In this document: one piece after another, positions 1 to 10,930 of the stretch | How the letters are laid out: each line of letters opens with the position of its first letter | How positions within the stretch are numbered: position 1 is the first letter of the stretch | Assembly (NCBI GenBank): GCA_031763025.1 | Contig: JASSKH010000014.1 | Coordinates: forward strand, 8,856,563-8,920,562 | DNA from: Macrocystis pyrifera | Lineage: Eukaryota; Sar; Phaeophyceae; Laminariales; Laminariaceae | DNA: 64,000 nt | Direction: 5' to 3' | Program-made: the position numbers and the translations under genes | Notes under the pieces: model-generated | What the model saw: only the letters and a program-made list of their open reading frames with translations | Database searches by the model: none | What the model was told of the DNA's origin: nothing

Positions 1-950
1 CCGGACTATGGCAAAAGAGCATGTGAGGCATATACACTGCGTCTGACGTTGGGGAAAACATCAAGGAAAATGCGCCTTGGCAGAGCTCCGGGGTATGATA
101 CGGTATGTCAACAATATGCACGGTTGGCAAAGCGGGGAAGGACAGAACTGCACAATTTAGCGTCCTCGGTACGGCAGATACATGTCTATCAGGAAAGTTA
201 AGCCTCCCAGATTACGGTTCTAACGTTTCCAGTGAGTGGACGATGCTGTCTCGCACAACATCAAATTCGTCTCGAAGGTCACACCCTCCATGAATATACC
301 CTTTGTTTTCTTCATCATCCTCAAAATTAATCAACAGGTGCTGCCACCGCTGTGAATGGGCTTGACACGAAGCGCGCTCAAGAACCGGAAACGGCAAGTA
401 ACGTGAGCGACACCAACCTGCACAAGTACACATGGCGTGCTTGACCGCGCGCGTGGTGAGACTGGCCGTTGGAACACAGCGCGCCCAAGCTTGGGGAGGG
501 TGGATGACGATAGTCTATAGCGACGACATATCACATCATCATAACGTGTTTTACGATGAAAGACACGAACAATACATTCGAATACTGTACGCAACGTACA
601 GTAGTTCATATTCGTATACTCTTGAACATCGTACCTGAAGCGGGCCATCTACCCCGACCGGCGCCCTTGGCATCCGCACGGGCACTGGCGGCTGCCTCGC
701 CACCTCCGCGCCTCCCGCGTAGCGATTGACTCCCAGCATCCTCCCAGAGTTGACGCTGCCGACACGACACGGAGATAGCGCACGCGTTTGTATAGCATGT
801 AGCAGAGGAAGGCGGCAAAGAGGCGGGACGATGAGTTGGTTCCGTGCTCACACCAAAGGCGATGCTTGCCCTCTCACCAGTGTGTACTGCGAAGGGATCC
901 CGACTAATGAAGATATCGAGCAATAACGAAAACAATGATAAAGGTGGCAA
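1..950. other. Gene-free stretch
   Basis: All open frames here are short, mutually overlapping and of unnatural composition. I see no recognisable domain, RNA or transposon end in this stretch. Confidence 0.5.
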
Positions 951-1590
951 GGGGCGTGGCACTGAAGACGGGAACTCTAGGGTGATAATCAGGGTTAGGG
1001 TAAGGTCAGGATCAGGGTCAGGATTTGTGCCAAGGTTAGGTTTACGGTTAGAATTGTCAGGATCAGGATTATAAGATCAGGGTTAGGCTAGGATAAGGAA
1101 TAGGGTCAGGGTCAGGATTGGGGTCAGGGTTAAGGTCAAGGGTAGGAATATTAGCATCAGGGTTATAGGGTCACAATCGAGATTAGGGTCAGGGTAAGGA
1201 AACGGCCAGAACTGGGGTCAGGGTTAGGGTAAGGCAAATGGTCAGGATTCGGGGTCAGGGTCAGGGTTACGAATAGTAGCATCAGGGTCAATAAGGGCAG
1301 GATCAAGATTAGGGTCAGGGTAAGGGTAAGGAATAGGGTCAGGATTGGGGTCGGGGTTAAGCTAAGGAGTAGGGTCAGGGCCCGGTCAGGATTGTGGTCA
1401 GGTTTAGCGTTAGGGTTGGGTCATTAGCACCAGGGTTGTAGGGTCAGCATCAGGATTGGGGTCAGGGTTGGGTAAGGAATAGGGTCAGGGCCAGGATTGG
1501 GGTCAGCATCAGGGTTGAGCGTCAGGATTAGGGTCGAGGTATTAAAATTCTCTAGGGTCAGGATGAGGGGCAGGGTTATTACGCAGAGGT
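951..1590 (+). repeat. Degenerate telomere-like tract
   Basis: About 640 bp of imperfect GGGTTAGGG, GGGTCAGGG, GGGTAAGG and GGATTGGGG words, all G-rich on the plus strand. The unit drifts between 6 and 12 bases, with GGTCAGG more frequent than perfect TTAGGG. It has no coding frame. It looks like an old interstitial or subtelomeric TTAGGG-type array that has diverged. A live chromosome end would be more homogeneous and sit at the contig terminus. Short pieces of similar sequence recur at 2594-2608, 15866-15888, 33975-34025 and 42085-42125. Confidence 0.75.
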
Positions 1591-4500
1591 TTACGTACTA
1601 CGCCCGCATGGGTCCTAATCCAGCCACTTCCGAGGGACGTTAAAAGGGAGCACTGCGAATGTGCAAACGAGTTAGCAGGTGTAGAATCCGAAACACCCGA
1701 GGCATTATTACCTGGGCAAGTGCGGCGTCGACGAAGACCTTTGGTAACTCAGCTCCTGGCTGGAAGCGTCGGAGGGGACATTCCCCGTGAAACCCTGTGT
1801 CTGGCAAATGCCAAAGCAAAGGTCAGTGGGGTGGTGAACATGCTAGGCAGGTGGAAGCGTCGATCTTGCGAACATTGAACCGGAATCGCGGCACGGCGGG
1901 GGGGGGGGGGGGCGCGCGCAGATTTGTCGAGTATGGTGGTTTCTCACACGCGGAACCGGCACCGGCATCAGCACCGGCTGCCATCATACGGACCCACGTT
2001 TCCCCCGAGTACGTCTACTGCTGTAGCTCAGGCCGCAAAACAGGTGCACATGCGGGAAAACAGCACCGAAATGTTGGGGACATGTACAAGCTTTTCAATG
2101 CCGACAAAGGGGTTACGCGTCGGTTTTGCGCATCGGTTTCCTGCGAGGCTTTTGGCGCGAACGTGCGTACACGCAGCTTTGTCCCGGATGAACCTATCGA
2201 TTGTGTGCCGGTAAACCGCCTCGCATCGGTATTCTACGGGGCGTTTAGCTCCTTGTGTGCGCCGCGCCCAGATTGGCAGCTACAAGACGCGACGATCGTT
2301 GTTCGCCATTGAAGCTACGAAAACAGACGTCGATAATGACATGTAAACGGTACCGCATCAAGCAAAAGCAGAACCCGGAAGCATGAGCGCCGCTTATGGC
2401 CTGCGGCAAACGCAGTGAGAATTCCAGCATGCGCGAAAAACCGCCCGTAGTCTGCAACAACGTCGCCAAGAGAACTCAACCAGGAGCAGTCGTGGTTACC
2501 ACTTGGGACAGCTTCGGCAACAAGATTAACAGTCCGCACTACTGTAAAAGTCTGCATCGCATCTTCATCCCGACAATGTTCCCAGGCGGTTGGGGTTAGG
2601 GTTAGGGCTACTACGAGGAAACATACAGTAGGAATCAGGACCAAACATGGTTCGTAAACGTAGGCGGATACCTGGTTTCTGGGTCTGATTACCATGTCCC
2701 CCCCGGAAAGTGTTTATAGTCAAGTGCGTTCCAACATTCTTGTCCGAGCTGGCCCCAGATCTTAGGAACACCCGGAAGCCAGACAAGCTGCTCATACCAG
2801 TATCGGCCCGCCAACAAGAAACGCCTCGTAACTTCGAGCGACTATCGAAACTTATCGTGAAACCAACGTTGAGCAACCTCGAGTTTAGTGTAGCGCTCTT
2901 CGCTGAGCACGATTTCTGAACCCAAATTTCTCAGCGTTCACCCAAAAGTGAGGCTGAAGTTCTTACCATATAAGTAGGTTCATACGTTCCTACTCGTGGG
3001 CCCGTATAGACAGTAGTCTGCAAACAAAAGCCACCACGACAACCCCGCCAGGCAAAAAAAAAAAACAGTCCTCGCGCCCCCAGTAGCACGAAAGCCGCCC
3101 ATGGTCTAGACTAAACCTACCAATGAAAGGTCACCTTCGCGCACATCAGACAGACCAGATAGATCCCTATTGCAGTACCTAGATCTGCCGGGGCATATAT
3201 ATATATACCCGATTTATGTGATCTGCAAGATCTTTAGATAAATGTTTGCTGGGTGGGATCTGAGCGACACTGCTCTTGCGCATATATGTGCTTGACGCAT
3301 GGGATCTGTGTTCAGCGGCTCTTTGCAGGTCATTTCACAACGGAAAGTATATAATCTAGATGAGCTAGATGAGGTACAGTAGACCGTGATATGCCCGGTG
3401 CGTGCACCTTGGTCTTCTCTGGAGCCAGCGGTATCTCTCGGCCGTTGGAGGTCCGCAAGCAATGCACCCTCGTCGTGGCTGGGTCCACCAATGCGCTTAA
3501 GGGGAAATTAACCATGGACGCCGCTCCATATAACTCCAGAACCTTTTTGTCATGCCTGCCAGCAATCAAGCGGCGAACGGCAAAAAAAATAAATGGCCGG
3601 TCAACGACATATTTTACGTGCATTTTCGTCATATACTCAGGCGAATAGGTAAACATAGAGCTTAGGCCAGGGGTACACGAAAACATCTTTCTCGACACCC
3701 CCATAACCCATTTTGCGAGATCCAGGCAGGGGGGCTATACGAACTAAAACGAACTGAAAATACAGATATTGAATATAAAACGAACTGAAAATACGAAAAT
3801 CAACAAAACAAAAACTTCCTGTTCGTAATTTTCGTCCAGAAATCACGCCATACTGTCTTTGTTTGCAATTTGATATTTTCACGTTGGAGCGTGGTATTTT
3901 GTCTTTTTGTCGAGCACCCCTGCTTAGGCTCATCATAAGATACGATACGGTCAAAGGGAAGGCAAGAGAATGGAAGGGGCGGTGGGGGGAGTGCGTCTTG
4001 TGAGGTAGAATATGGTGTGGTAAGTGCGTATGGGACGTACTGTAGCAGCATGGAGCGGTGTAAAAACATTAGGGCTGAGGCTGGACTTGTTCACTTGACG
4101 GCTAGTTATTAGTTGGATTAGTTGGATTAGCCGGGTGTGGCGAAGCGAGACAACTAACTGACTTTTTTTTTCATACTTCCTGACGTCAAAAAAGACAAAT
4201 TTTGAGCGACAAACGCCCTATAGTCAGATGCGAAAACGCAGAAATTACGCAAATTATCGCACGCAACAAACTACGACTATCTACGTGGTCAACTTATAAC
4301 TAGTCGGCGAATTACAGTCAGCCAACTGACATCCCTAGAGAAGACAATGCTGTGAGGTTGGCAGGCTGTCTGTAGCGTTGGAATACATGCCTTCTCAGCC
4401 GAACACACCGCAGTGACTGACGGAAGCGACCGCCTCTTGACGTTCAAGCAATTGCTGAATTTGCCTCTAATCGTTCACACCCTGTGCTTGAAATAACCAC

Positions 4501-5240
4501 TTCCCACGCGTAAAAAAAGGAGAAAAACCCTTCGAGCTTGCAAAAATCTCCAAATCCCACCCCATGCAGAAACTCGTTAGATCCCAAAGTTGATTCTCCA
4601 CATCCCACTCTTGGATCGTCGCATCGCATGTATGAGCAAATCGGGGACACAAATAAAAACCAAAACCGCGACAAATCAGAACAAGCCCTCACTCGCAAGA
4701 TGCGACAGGCTGCACGCAAGCGCAGAAATCTTACGCAAAGGCGGCGTCTTCTTCGTGGTCGTGTGACGCAATTTCCATCTCTCGCCCCTGGAAGCTCACG
4801 ACAGACGTCCACTTGTTCTGGCCACGAACACAAAAGCGCGGAAAGGACAATATGAGGGATACAAGGTGGTCGCACCGAGGGCGCTGTATTGCATGGTAGC
4901 AGCTCTTTGACGCGGTTCGGAATGAGTGGTGAGCATAACTGAGCGTAACCCTCTAATATGGACATATACAGGGGGGAAAAAAGTGTCTAAAATCACTGTC
5001 GATTACAGCACTGCCCACACCAAGCAGCCTGCGCTGCCGGGGTAGGGGACGTCTCCGAAGTGCAAGGTAAGGAACTGCACACGACACATGCGCACCATGG
5101 TGGTATCGTATTGCCGCACGCTCTTCCTAGTCTCTTGATACGTCGCACCCGATTTTTCGGGCCGCTATAGATGGGCTCCCAGAGGATGAAGCCCCGGGGT
5201 ATGTATGATAGATAGGGGTGCTCGTAGCACGTACGGTAGA
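1591..5240. other. Gene-free stretch with minor low-complexity sites
   Basis: No gene is supported. The stretch holds a G run at about 1899-1911, a short telomeric stub (GGTTGGGGTTAGGGTTAGGG, 2590-2609), an A run near 3053 and an AT-rich part (3720-3860) in which ACGAACTGAAAATA occurs twice. A 171-codon open frame at 1797-2312 spans a G run, has no recognisable domain and is not called a gene. Confidence 0.45.
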
Positions 5241-5248
5241 CGTTCTGA

Positions 5249-5270
5249 GGACTCCTTACGTAAGGAGTCC
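5249..5270. repeat. Perfect 22-bp palindrome centred on TACGTA
   Basis: GGACTCCTTAC is followed at once by its exact reverse complement, with no loop. It is isolated and I see no second copy in the window. Its role is unknown; it could be a binding site or the remnant of a foldback insertion. Confidence 0.7.
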
Positions 5271-5413
5271 CAACAAGCGGATCATGAGATTAAAAAAAAT
5301 GGTTAAAAGTCCCATTACACACAAATCCCATGGGCTAGGTATCTAACAATGTTTGAATGGAATCTGCATAAATATGCATCGAATCCAACGATATTGGCTA
5401 CCAGGGCAGCTTG

Positions 5414-5523
5414 CTACTACGGGGGACCACAGTAAATAGGACCAAGTATTGTTAGTAAAAATAGGTAAATATATAGGTTCTTGGAGTACCGTAGGCCCTA
5501 TTTACTGTGGTCCCCCGTAATAG
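5414..5523 (+). mobile_element. MITE-A copy 1 (TA-flanked palindromic element)
   Basis: About 110 bp with near-perfect ~30-bp terminal inverted repeats. It begins TACTACGGGGGACCACAG and ends with the matching inverted sequence, flanked by TA on each side. The middle holds the family core TTGTTAGTAAAAATAGG. It is non-coding and matches a miniature inverted-repeat transposon with TA target duplication, as in Tc1/mariner-type elements. Confidence 0.8.
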
Positions 5524-5586
5524 TTGATAGGCTCCATTAGTGAGAAATATTTCTAAACTCAAGAGTGTGACCCCTACCGTAGAAAA

Positions 5587-5690
5587 GCTCTCAACGCTTT
5601 TTACGACTGCAGTCCCGTTTGGGGGATAGACACCTTAGAATTTGAGCGGTTTGACTCCTCAACGGGACTGCAGTTCAAAAAGGGTTGAGC
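5587..5690. mobile_element. MITE-B copy 1 (hairpin element)
   Basis: Arms of about 33 bp face each other: GCTCTCAACGC, then ACTGCAGTCCCGTT, against AACGGGACTGCAGT and GGGTTGAGC, around a loop of roughly 40 bp. It shares the core GCAGTCCCG/CGGGACTGC and the terminal GGGTT(G/A)AGC with the element at 36599-36684. It is non-coding. Confidence 0.65.
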
Positions 5691-5730
5691 TACGTTTTTA
5701 CCCATCCGCCTGAGGAACACAAGAAAAAAG

Positions 5731-5850
5731 GTCTATTACGGGGGGCCACAGTAAATAGGACCAAATATTGTTAGCAAAAGCACGGAAACATATACGTTTT
5801 TGTCTGTACCGTAGGTCTTACCAGGTATTTGCTATGGCCCCCCGTAATAG
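5731..5850 (+). mobile_element. MITE-A copy 2
   Basis: Same terminal repeats as the neighbouring copy at 5414: TATTACGGGGGGCCACAG at the left and its inverted match at the right, with TA outside. The core reads AAATATTGTTAGCAAAAGC, slightly diverged from the family. The two copies bracket MITE-B, so three independent small palindromic elements lie within 440 bp. Confidence 0.8.
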
Positions 5851-6923
5851 AGAGAGTCTACTGTAAATCAGCGGCGTCTCGTCTGAGACAAGGAACGGAC
5901 AGAATATGGTGCAGCGGGACACAGCACGAATTTACCACTCGACCGCGCCACCGTCAGTACTCGGAGTACTACTTCAACAACGGCGCACACATGGGCGAAT
6001 CACTCTTCAATTTGGTCGTGTCGATGGGGGGGGGTGGTGGCAGCTTTCCTACAGAGGACATGGCAACCAACTTTCGCGCCAACCACAACACGCAGGGCAC
6101 GCGACATACGGGCCATCTGTTGTTCTAGAGCCAGCAAGCTGTCACGTTGTTGTGTTTCCTTCGTCAGAACGCACAGGCTGTTCGTGAAACGATCGATCGT
6201 CGGTTGTTGCTTGGAGCGCCACGCGTGCGTCACTGCCTCGACGATGCGCGTCGGACAACCATTCTCCACCCCTACGAGACGCGGTCGACACGTGCAGCAC
6301 GGCGCGACAAACAAAGAAGTCCCCCCAACCGTTGTCGATCGTCGTCGCCTTGTCAGTAAGCGCAACCGATAAAACCCGCCCGGCGGCAACTCGGATCGAA
6401 CCAAAACGACCGAAAGCCAAGAAGAGCGTCCCGCGTGTACAAAGACGAAACGAAATATGTACGTACTTACTAAACTTCCTCGCGTCGATGCATAGCTATT
6501 ACGCCACCGGCCTTTCTAGGCGCGTCAAGGCCTCTCGTGGCCTTGATATACCTGGTACTAGTTTTAGTTCAGGGGGGCGGTCAGTCACGGGTCAAACCGC
6601 TGTCTTCTACTATATTTGCTGCATAGCCGCACGAGATTCATTCGAGGCGTTTTCGACACGGGTTATTATGGTTATTATACCGTTGCGCGGTTGAACCGGG
6701 TGCCTCGGTGCGGTTGCCCCGGCTGGCGCGCGGGGTACGTCTTCAACTGCACCCACGACGCCCCGACCGGCGAATCGCCAGCCGCAAGCGGTGGCACTCC
6801 CACGGGGCCCATCGGCGATCCCTGCCAAACATTGCGGGGGAGGGGGCACAAACAATATGGATCTTAGTTACACACTGAGAATATAACCGCCAAAAATACC
6901 CCGTAGGGAGCGCTAAAGCTGGA
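5851..6923. other. Degraded sequence, possible minus-strand coiled-coil remnant
   Basis: Open frames exist on both strands but none has a clear domain. The minus-strand frame around 6100-6240 gives a helix-prone stretch (TKETQQRDSLLALEQQMARM), which resembles the coiled-coil tail of transposon-encoded DNA-binding proteins. It is interrupted on both sides, so no gene is called. Confidence 0.3.
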
Positions 6924-7033
6924 TATTACGGGGGTCCAAGGTTAATAGGACCTATGGTATACATAAAAACCTATACATTCAACTATTTTTACTAACAATA
7001 TTTGGTCCTATTTACTATGGTCCCGCGCAATAG
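6924..7033 (-). mobile_element. MITE-A copy 3
   Basis: Inverted relative to copies 1 and 2. The left end TATTACGGGGGTCCAAGG pairs with a right end that has decayed (GCGCAATAG instead of CCGTAATAG). The core CTATTTTTACTAACAATATT is on the plus strand. Confidence 0.8.
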
Positions 7034-7260
7034 TAGCTTACAAAGAGTGGTTGTAACGATAACCCGCTTTGGAGCATGCTTGGGGTTTGGTGGACATATA
7101 TCGATATGTTCGGGACTTGATGGGCCGTTCTCGCCCTTTTCCTCAAAGTACAGCGGGGGGTTATATTAAAAAAAGGTGTCTACCGTAATACACTCAGATG
7201 TTTGCTAGTCATGCTGTACTCCCGTGTGCGTGTCGATCCGTCGAGTGTACCTGTTTGTCC

Positions 7261-7331
7261 GTCCGCCTATCTATCTACTTCGAAGTATCTATCCATCTAT
7301 CTAACTATCTATCTATCTATCTATCTATCTG
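7261..7331 (+). repeat. (CTAT)n microsatellite
   Basis: Imperfect tetranucleotide run, perfect from about 7305 to 7329, preceded by interrupted CTAT/CTAA units. It is translated in several frames but is not coding. Confidence 0.85.
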
Positions 7332-7438
7332 TTGCGTCTGTTTTTCTGTCTAGCCTATTCGTCGAACATGCGGCTTCAAGTGGGCGTCATCGCACCTACA
7401 GCTTCCCCATAAGTCACGTCGGACCCAAGCCCCCCCCT

Positions 7439-7490
7439 CCCACACTACGGCCATGCACGATAATGAGTACATCCCCCCCCCACACTCTCC
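7439..7490 (+). mobile_element. R1 retroposon, 3-prime end only
   Basis: Only the last ~35 bp of the R1 consensus are present (ACTACGGCCATGCACGATAA then TGAGTAC), followed at once by a C tract. Everything 5-prime of this is missing, as expected for a severely 5-prime-truncated insertion. Confidence 0.6.
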
Positions 7491-8106
7491 ACCCGTGTGT
7501 GCCGCGGTCATATGGCCGCGCGGGTGTGGTGCGGTGTGACGCGCCGGCAGTCCTTCGACTCGGGTGTATGGTACTCTCCGGCCTGGCACTTGGACTACGT
7601 AATGCTTGCTGTAGTTGCAAACGACTCACCCCATACACGAGAACATGCCAGAATACCCCTAAAAAAAGGCTACGGCATTGCAACGCCATCCACCACCGTC
7701 ACCGATGTCCAGTTTCAAAGTAAGCAATAACAACATCAGCCGCCGACGTAGAAATCAACTACGTAAATGACGTGCCGCCAGGTATAACCAAATCCCAGGA
7801 AATGATTGCGCCAGGAGCCAGAAGCCATTGGCTTCGTTGCGTTTGCGTCCTTATGCCAACACCCGACACAGCAATCGCCTCCACAAGCAGAGCATATACC
7901 GGCGTCTGGGAACTTTTAGACAGCGCTAATCGTAGCCGCCCGACTCGATGGACCCGCCCTTGTTGGCTGGGCCTGGGATTCGTTGTCGCAGCACACACAC
8001 CAAAAACGGGGGATTTTTTTTTTAGTTTACTGAAACGTACTGGTTGTGGTCGTCGGCTTAATCTCCCTTCCTTCCTTCCCCAACTCCTCCCCCCTACAAG
8101 TATGCT
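7491..8106. other. Gene-free stretch
   Basis: No gene supported. A T run (8010-8018) and a CT-rich tract (8065-8095) lead into the next R1 copy. Confidence 0.4.
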
Positions 8107-8605
8107 ATCGTCGGTTGGCAACGTCACTGTAAAACATGCCGCTCACTGCGTGAGCTAGACAACCAGGGCAACATTTCGTTTTTTTATGCGGTCTGTTACG
8201 GCTGGCGACCGAGCTAGATCACATGTGTGCGGGGTGGAGGACCTGGACTCCGCACTAGGGGAATGATCGTATCACATACCTGCTAGTGTTTATGGTAAGG
8301 CACCCACGAGGCAGTTACATAGTAAACGCAGTGCTGTCTCTGGAAGTGGCCACACCACAAAAACAAATCCATCCTTTGACGCTGTCATCCATATGCTTGA
8401 AATCCGCCTACAAACGGTTCTAGGTAGGATGCAGTTTTTTACCCTTTATGCGACTCGCTCAAACTCCTCACGGCGCTTCGGGCTTGGTGCAAGCAATGTC
8501 TGCTTGATTGGTGAAAACCTGACGTGCCCCGTCCCGGCATTGTAGGGATGCAAGGGTCTATGGTCATACGACTACGGCCATGCATGATAATGAGTACACC
8601 TCCCC
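8107..8605 (+). mobile_element. R1 retroposon, near full length
   Basis: About 500 bp matching the copies at 61858-62347 (+) and 39300-39820 (-). In order it shows a 5-prime segment TCGGTTGGCAACG, the hairpin CTCACTGCGTGAG, paired GTGCGG/CCGCAC segments, a middle block around GCTGTCATCCATATGC, and a conserved 3-prime block that runs through CCCGGCATTGTAGGGATG to GCATGATAATGAGTAC. The element is preceded by CCTCCCCCC and followed by a C-rich stretch. There is no open frame of note and no clear pol III box. Confidence 0.75.
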
Positions 8606-8835
8606 ATCCATTGATGCTGTCATGCATATGCAAGAAAATCCGCCTCTAAAGCGTTTCTCAGTAGGATGCAGCTCACCTCTCATGTGACTCGCCCAACACC
8701 TCACGGTGCTTCGCCCTTGGTGCAAATAATGTCTGCCTGGTCGGTGAAAACCCGACGTGCTCCGTTCCGGCATTGTAGGGATGCGAGGGTCCATGTCATA
8801 CGACTACACGGCCATGCATGATAATGACTACACCC
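8606..8835 (+). mobile_element. R1 retroposon, 5-prime truncated
   Basis: Begins at the internal block TTGATGCTGTCATGCATATG and runs to the shared 3-prime end GCATGATAATGACTAC. A C-run follows, then a (CCCT)n tract. It stands directly downstream of the full copy in the same orientation. Confidence 0.75.
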
Positions 8836-8913
8836 CCCCCCTCCCTCCCTCCCTCCCTCCCTCCCTCCCTCCCTCCCTCCCTCCTCCCCCTCCCTCCTTC
8901 CTCCCTCCTATCC
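8833..8913 (+). repeat. C-rich (CCCT)n tract
   Basis: Starts as pure C directly at the R1 3-prime end and becomes a CCCT/CTCC repeat. It may be the diversified tail of the R1 copy. Confidence 0.8.
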
Positions 8914-9051
8914 CCTTCTCCCACCTGATGGTGATGCAGCTGGTGCTGGTGCTGTCGATGCCGATGCTGCTGCTGGGGTTGCTGAATCTTGGGACCACCA
9001 CTGCCACCGTGTGGGAACATCTGCACCACCGACCGGACCCCAAGTTAATAT

Positions 9052-9052
<1 letters not shown>

Positions 9053-9088
<36 letters not shown>

Positions 9089-9235
9089 ACTCATTATCAT
9101 GTATGGCCTTAGTCATATGACCATAGACCCTCGCACCCCTACAATGCCGGGGCTGAGCGCGTCGGGTTTTCACCGACCAGGCAGACATTGCTTGCACCAA
9201 GGGCGAAGCGCCGTGAGGTGTTGGGCGAGGGGAAG
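9053..9235 (-). mobile_element. R1 retroposon, 5-prime truncated, with 35-bp G tract at its 3-prime end
   Basis: Read on the minus strand, the copy starts near CGCCCAACACC, carries the CCGGCATTGTAGGG block and ends CATGATAATGAGTAC. It is followed by about 34 C residues (plus strand G tract 9053-9086). The junction between the conserved 3-prime end and the homopolymer is abrupt. Confidence 0.75.
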
Positions 9236-9308
9236 GGGGGATAGAACAATGCGTGCACTGAGCGTGGGGGTGCTCTTGGAAAGTTGGCTTCGCCAACGCC
9301 CCTCCTAA

Positions 9309-10117
9309 GGGCCCATCTTAAGGATAAATCTGTTATATGATGATCGAATAGGAAAAACGATTTCATTTGATTTGAATATAATTTCGTTAAAAATATGCCT
9401 TTGGGTCCTATCGAGGAACCGCGTATTTTGCTGGAAATCTCGAAGAACGCACAAAGGTCAATGAGCACCCGAGGGCAATCAACGAGGCGAGCGACGGCTC
9501 GCGTCCTCCCCGGGGTGCCGCGGTCAGCGGCCGATTGTTTCTGCCGGCACCGCCGAAGAGGCTATCGCTCTTGGGATGTCTTGGGTGGCTGGCGCAGCCC
9601 CGAAGCCCCACGGCAGGCAGCAGCGACGGGGATAGAGTGATCGAACTTCTTAGCGAAGTCCGTGACCTGGTCGGTGCTCGTGTGGTTTGAGAGGCAAAGA
9701 GGGATGAAAAACTGGGTTTGCGGCGGCCTTATTGATTTTTGAGAAGCGCCGCGGATGGTCTACTCTGTGCCAGGGGCCGTCGGGCGTCGCGCTGCGGCTG
9801 TTCCGGTGAGCCTGTCTCTCGGGAATGGTGGATCTCACCTATGAAGCAGTCGACGACACGGCTCAAGTTTGCGTGGCTTGCTTCGGTTTTAGGAATATGC
9901 CACGTCGAGTTGGACAAACTCCCCGAATTGGATAACACCAAGAGCAAAAGAAGCCCCGAAAGACTTGTTTGTCGAATTCGTTTTTTTTTTTTTTTTTTCG
10001 AATCTCAAGAAAAACCGCCTGTTCGGTTATATGCACTTTTCGACTAATCAGATGCAAATCAAATCGAAGAAAAAAATGGTTGGCGGAATATCATTAACAT
10101 CTCGTTAATACAGGCCC
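9309..10117 (+). mobile_element. TAA-flanked TIR element A (Harbinger-like)
   Basis: 809 bp bounded by GGGCCCATCTTAAGG and, inverted at the right end, GGGCCTGTATTAACG, with TAA at 9306-9308 and 10118-10120. TAA duplications with GGGCC termini fit PIF/Harbinger-type elements (inference from family knowledge). No transposase domain is visible. One plus-strand frame near 9545-9600 reads KRLSLLGCLGWL, whose counterpart occurs at the matching offset in element B. T- and A-rich tracts lie near the right end. Confidence 0.6.
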
Positions 10118-10120
10118 TAA

Positions 10121-10927
10121 GAGCCTATCTTATCGAGGACTTTTATTTCACGCCGAAAAGTAGATCGCCAAGCAGGCGTTCTCAAGGCAATTAAAAATTT
10201 CAATTCGAGTGAAAAATCTTTGGGGCCTTTTTTGTGTTATTTTTTCAATTCCAATTTGGAATTTGCGAGTTGATCAGCCTCGATGTAGCATGCTTATGGT
10301 GGGTCAATACCCCAGGTGGAGTCTGGTGTGATTCTTGGCCGCTTCGGTGGCCACGATCGAAGCGATAAAACGCGAACCTCATCGAGAGGCGACGGGAGCA
10401 ATAGCCGCGCTCACGTCCACAGACCATAGCACATCGTACCCCGGCGGTGGCGCCCAAAAACAAATCATGGCGGCCGCAAGCCCATTTTTTTGGCCTGCTC
10501 GATCGGCCAACCATCACGAAAACCGCGCAAACGAGCGAAAAAACAGAAGATACGCTCGAGACCTCGATAGCTGCATCAACGTTGCTGTTCTGCACGTGGC
10601 GCTTGAGGGCTCCCTCCGCCCACCCAAGACATCCTGAGAGTGATAGCTTCCTATCCTGCGCCATCAAAACAAAAAAGAGGCTGGCGGCGGCGCGCACGCG
10701 ACAAAGTAAACCTTCGCTCTCGTCTACGCTCGTCGCGGTTTGCCGGCTGGGCGTTGCGTGACGCGGTGCGTTATTCCAGGCTATTCCGAATTCCTTCTTG
10801 TTTGGCAGTTGATACGCCGATTCCCGACGGGACACAAACATGTTCTTTTTTCGAAATCAAACTAGAATTCATTAAAAAAAAAAAAATTCCAAACAACGAA
10901 TTTAGCGTTCCCCGTTAAGATAGGCCC
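10121..10927 (-). mobile_element. TAA-flanked TIR element B (Harbinger-like), inverted relative to A
   Basis: 807 bp. On the minus strand it begins GGGCCTATCTTAACGGGG and ends at GAGCCTATCTTATCG inverted, with TAA at 10118-10120 (shared with element A) and 10928-10930. The motif GGATGTCTTGGGTGG lies about 290 bp from its outer end, close to the offset in A. A minus-strand frame at 10245-10841 (198 codons) contains RKLSLSGCLGWAEGALKRH. The frame is open and partly conserved with A, but no known domain is recognised. Confidence 0.6.
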
Positions 10928-10930
10928 TAA

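Noticed and set aside
1797-2312. 171-codon plus-strand frame as a gene
   Set aside because: Reads through a G run, overlaps equally long alternative frames and has no domain or splice context.
4444-4965. 173-codon minus-strand frame
   Set aside because: No recognisable domain; Arg/Cys/Leu-rich composition; an equally plausible antisense frame overlaps it.
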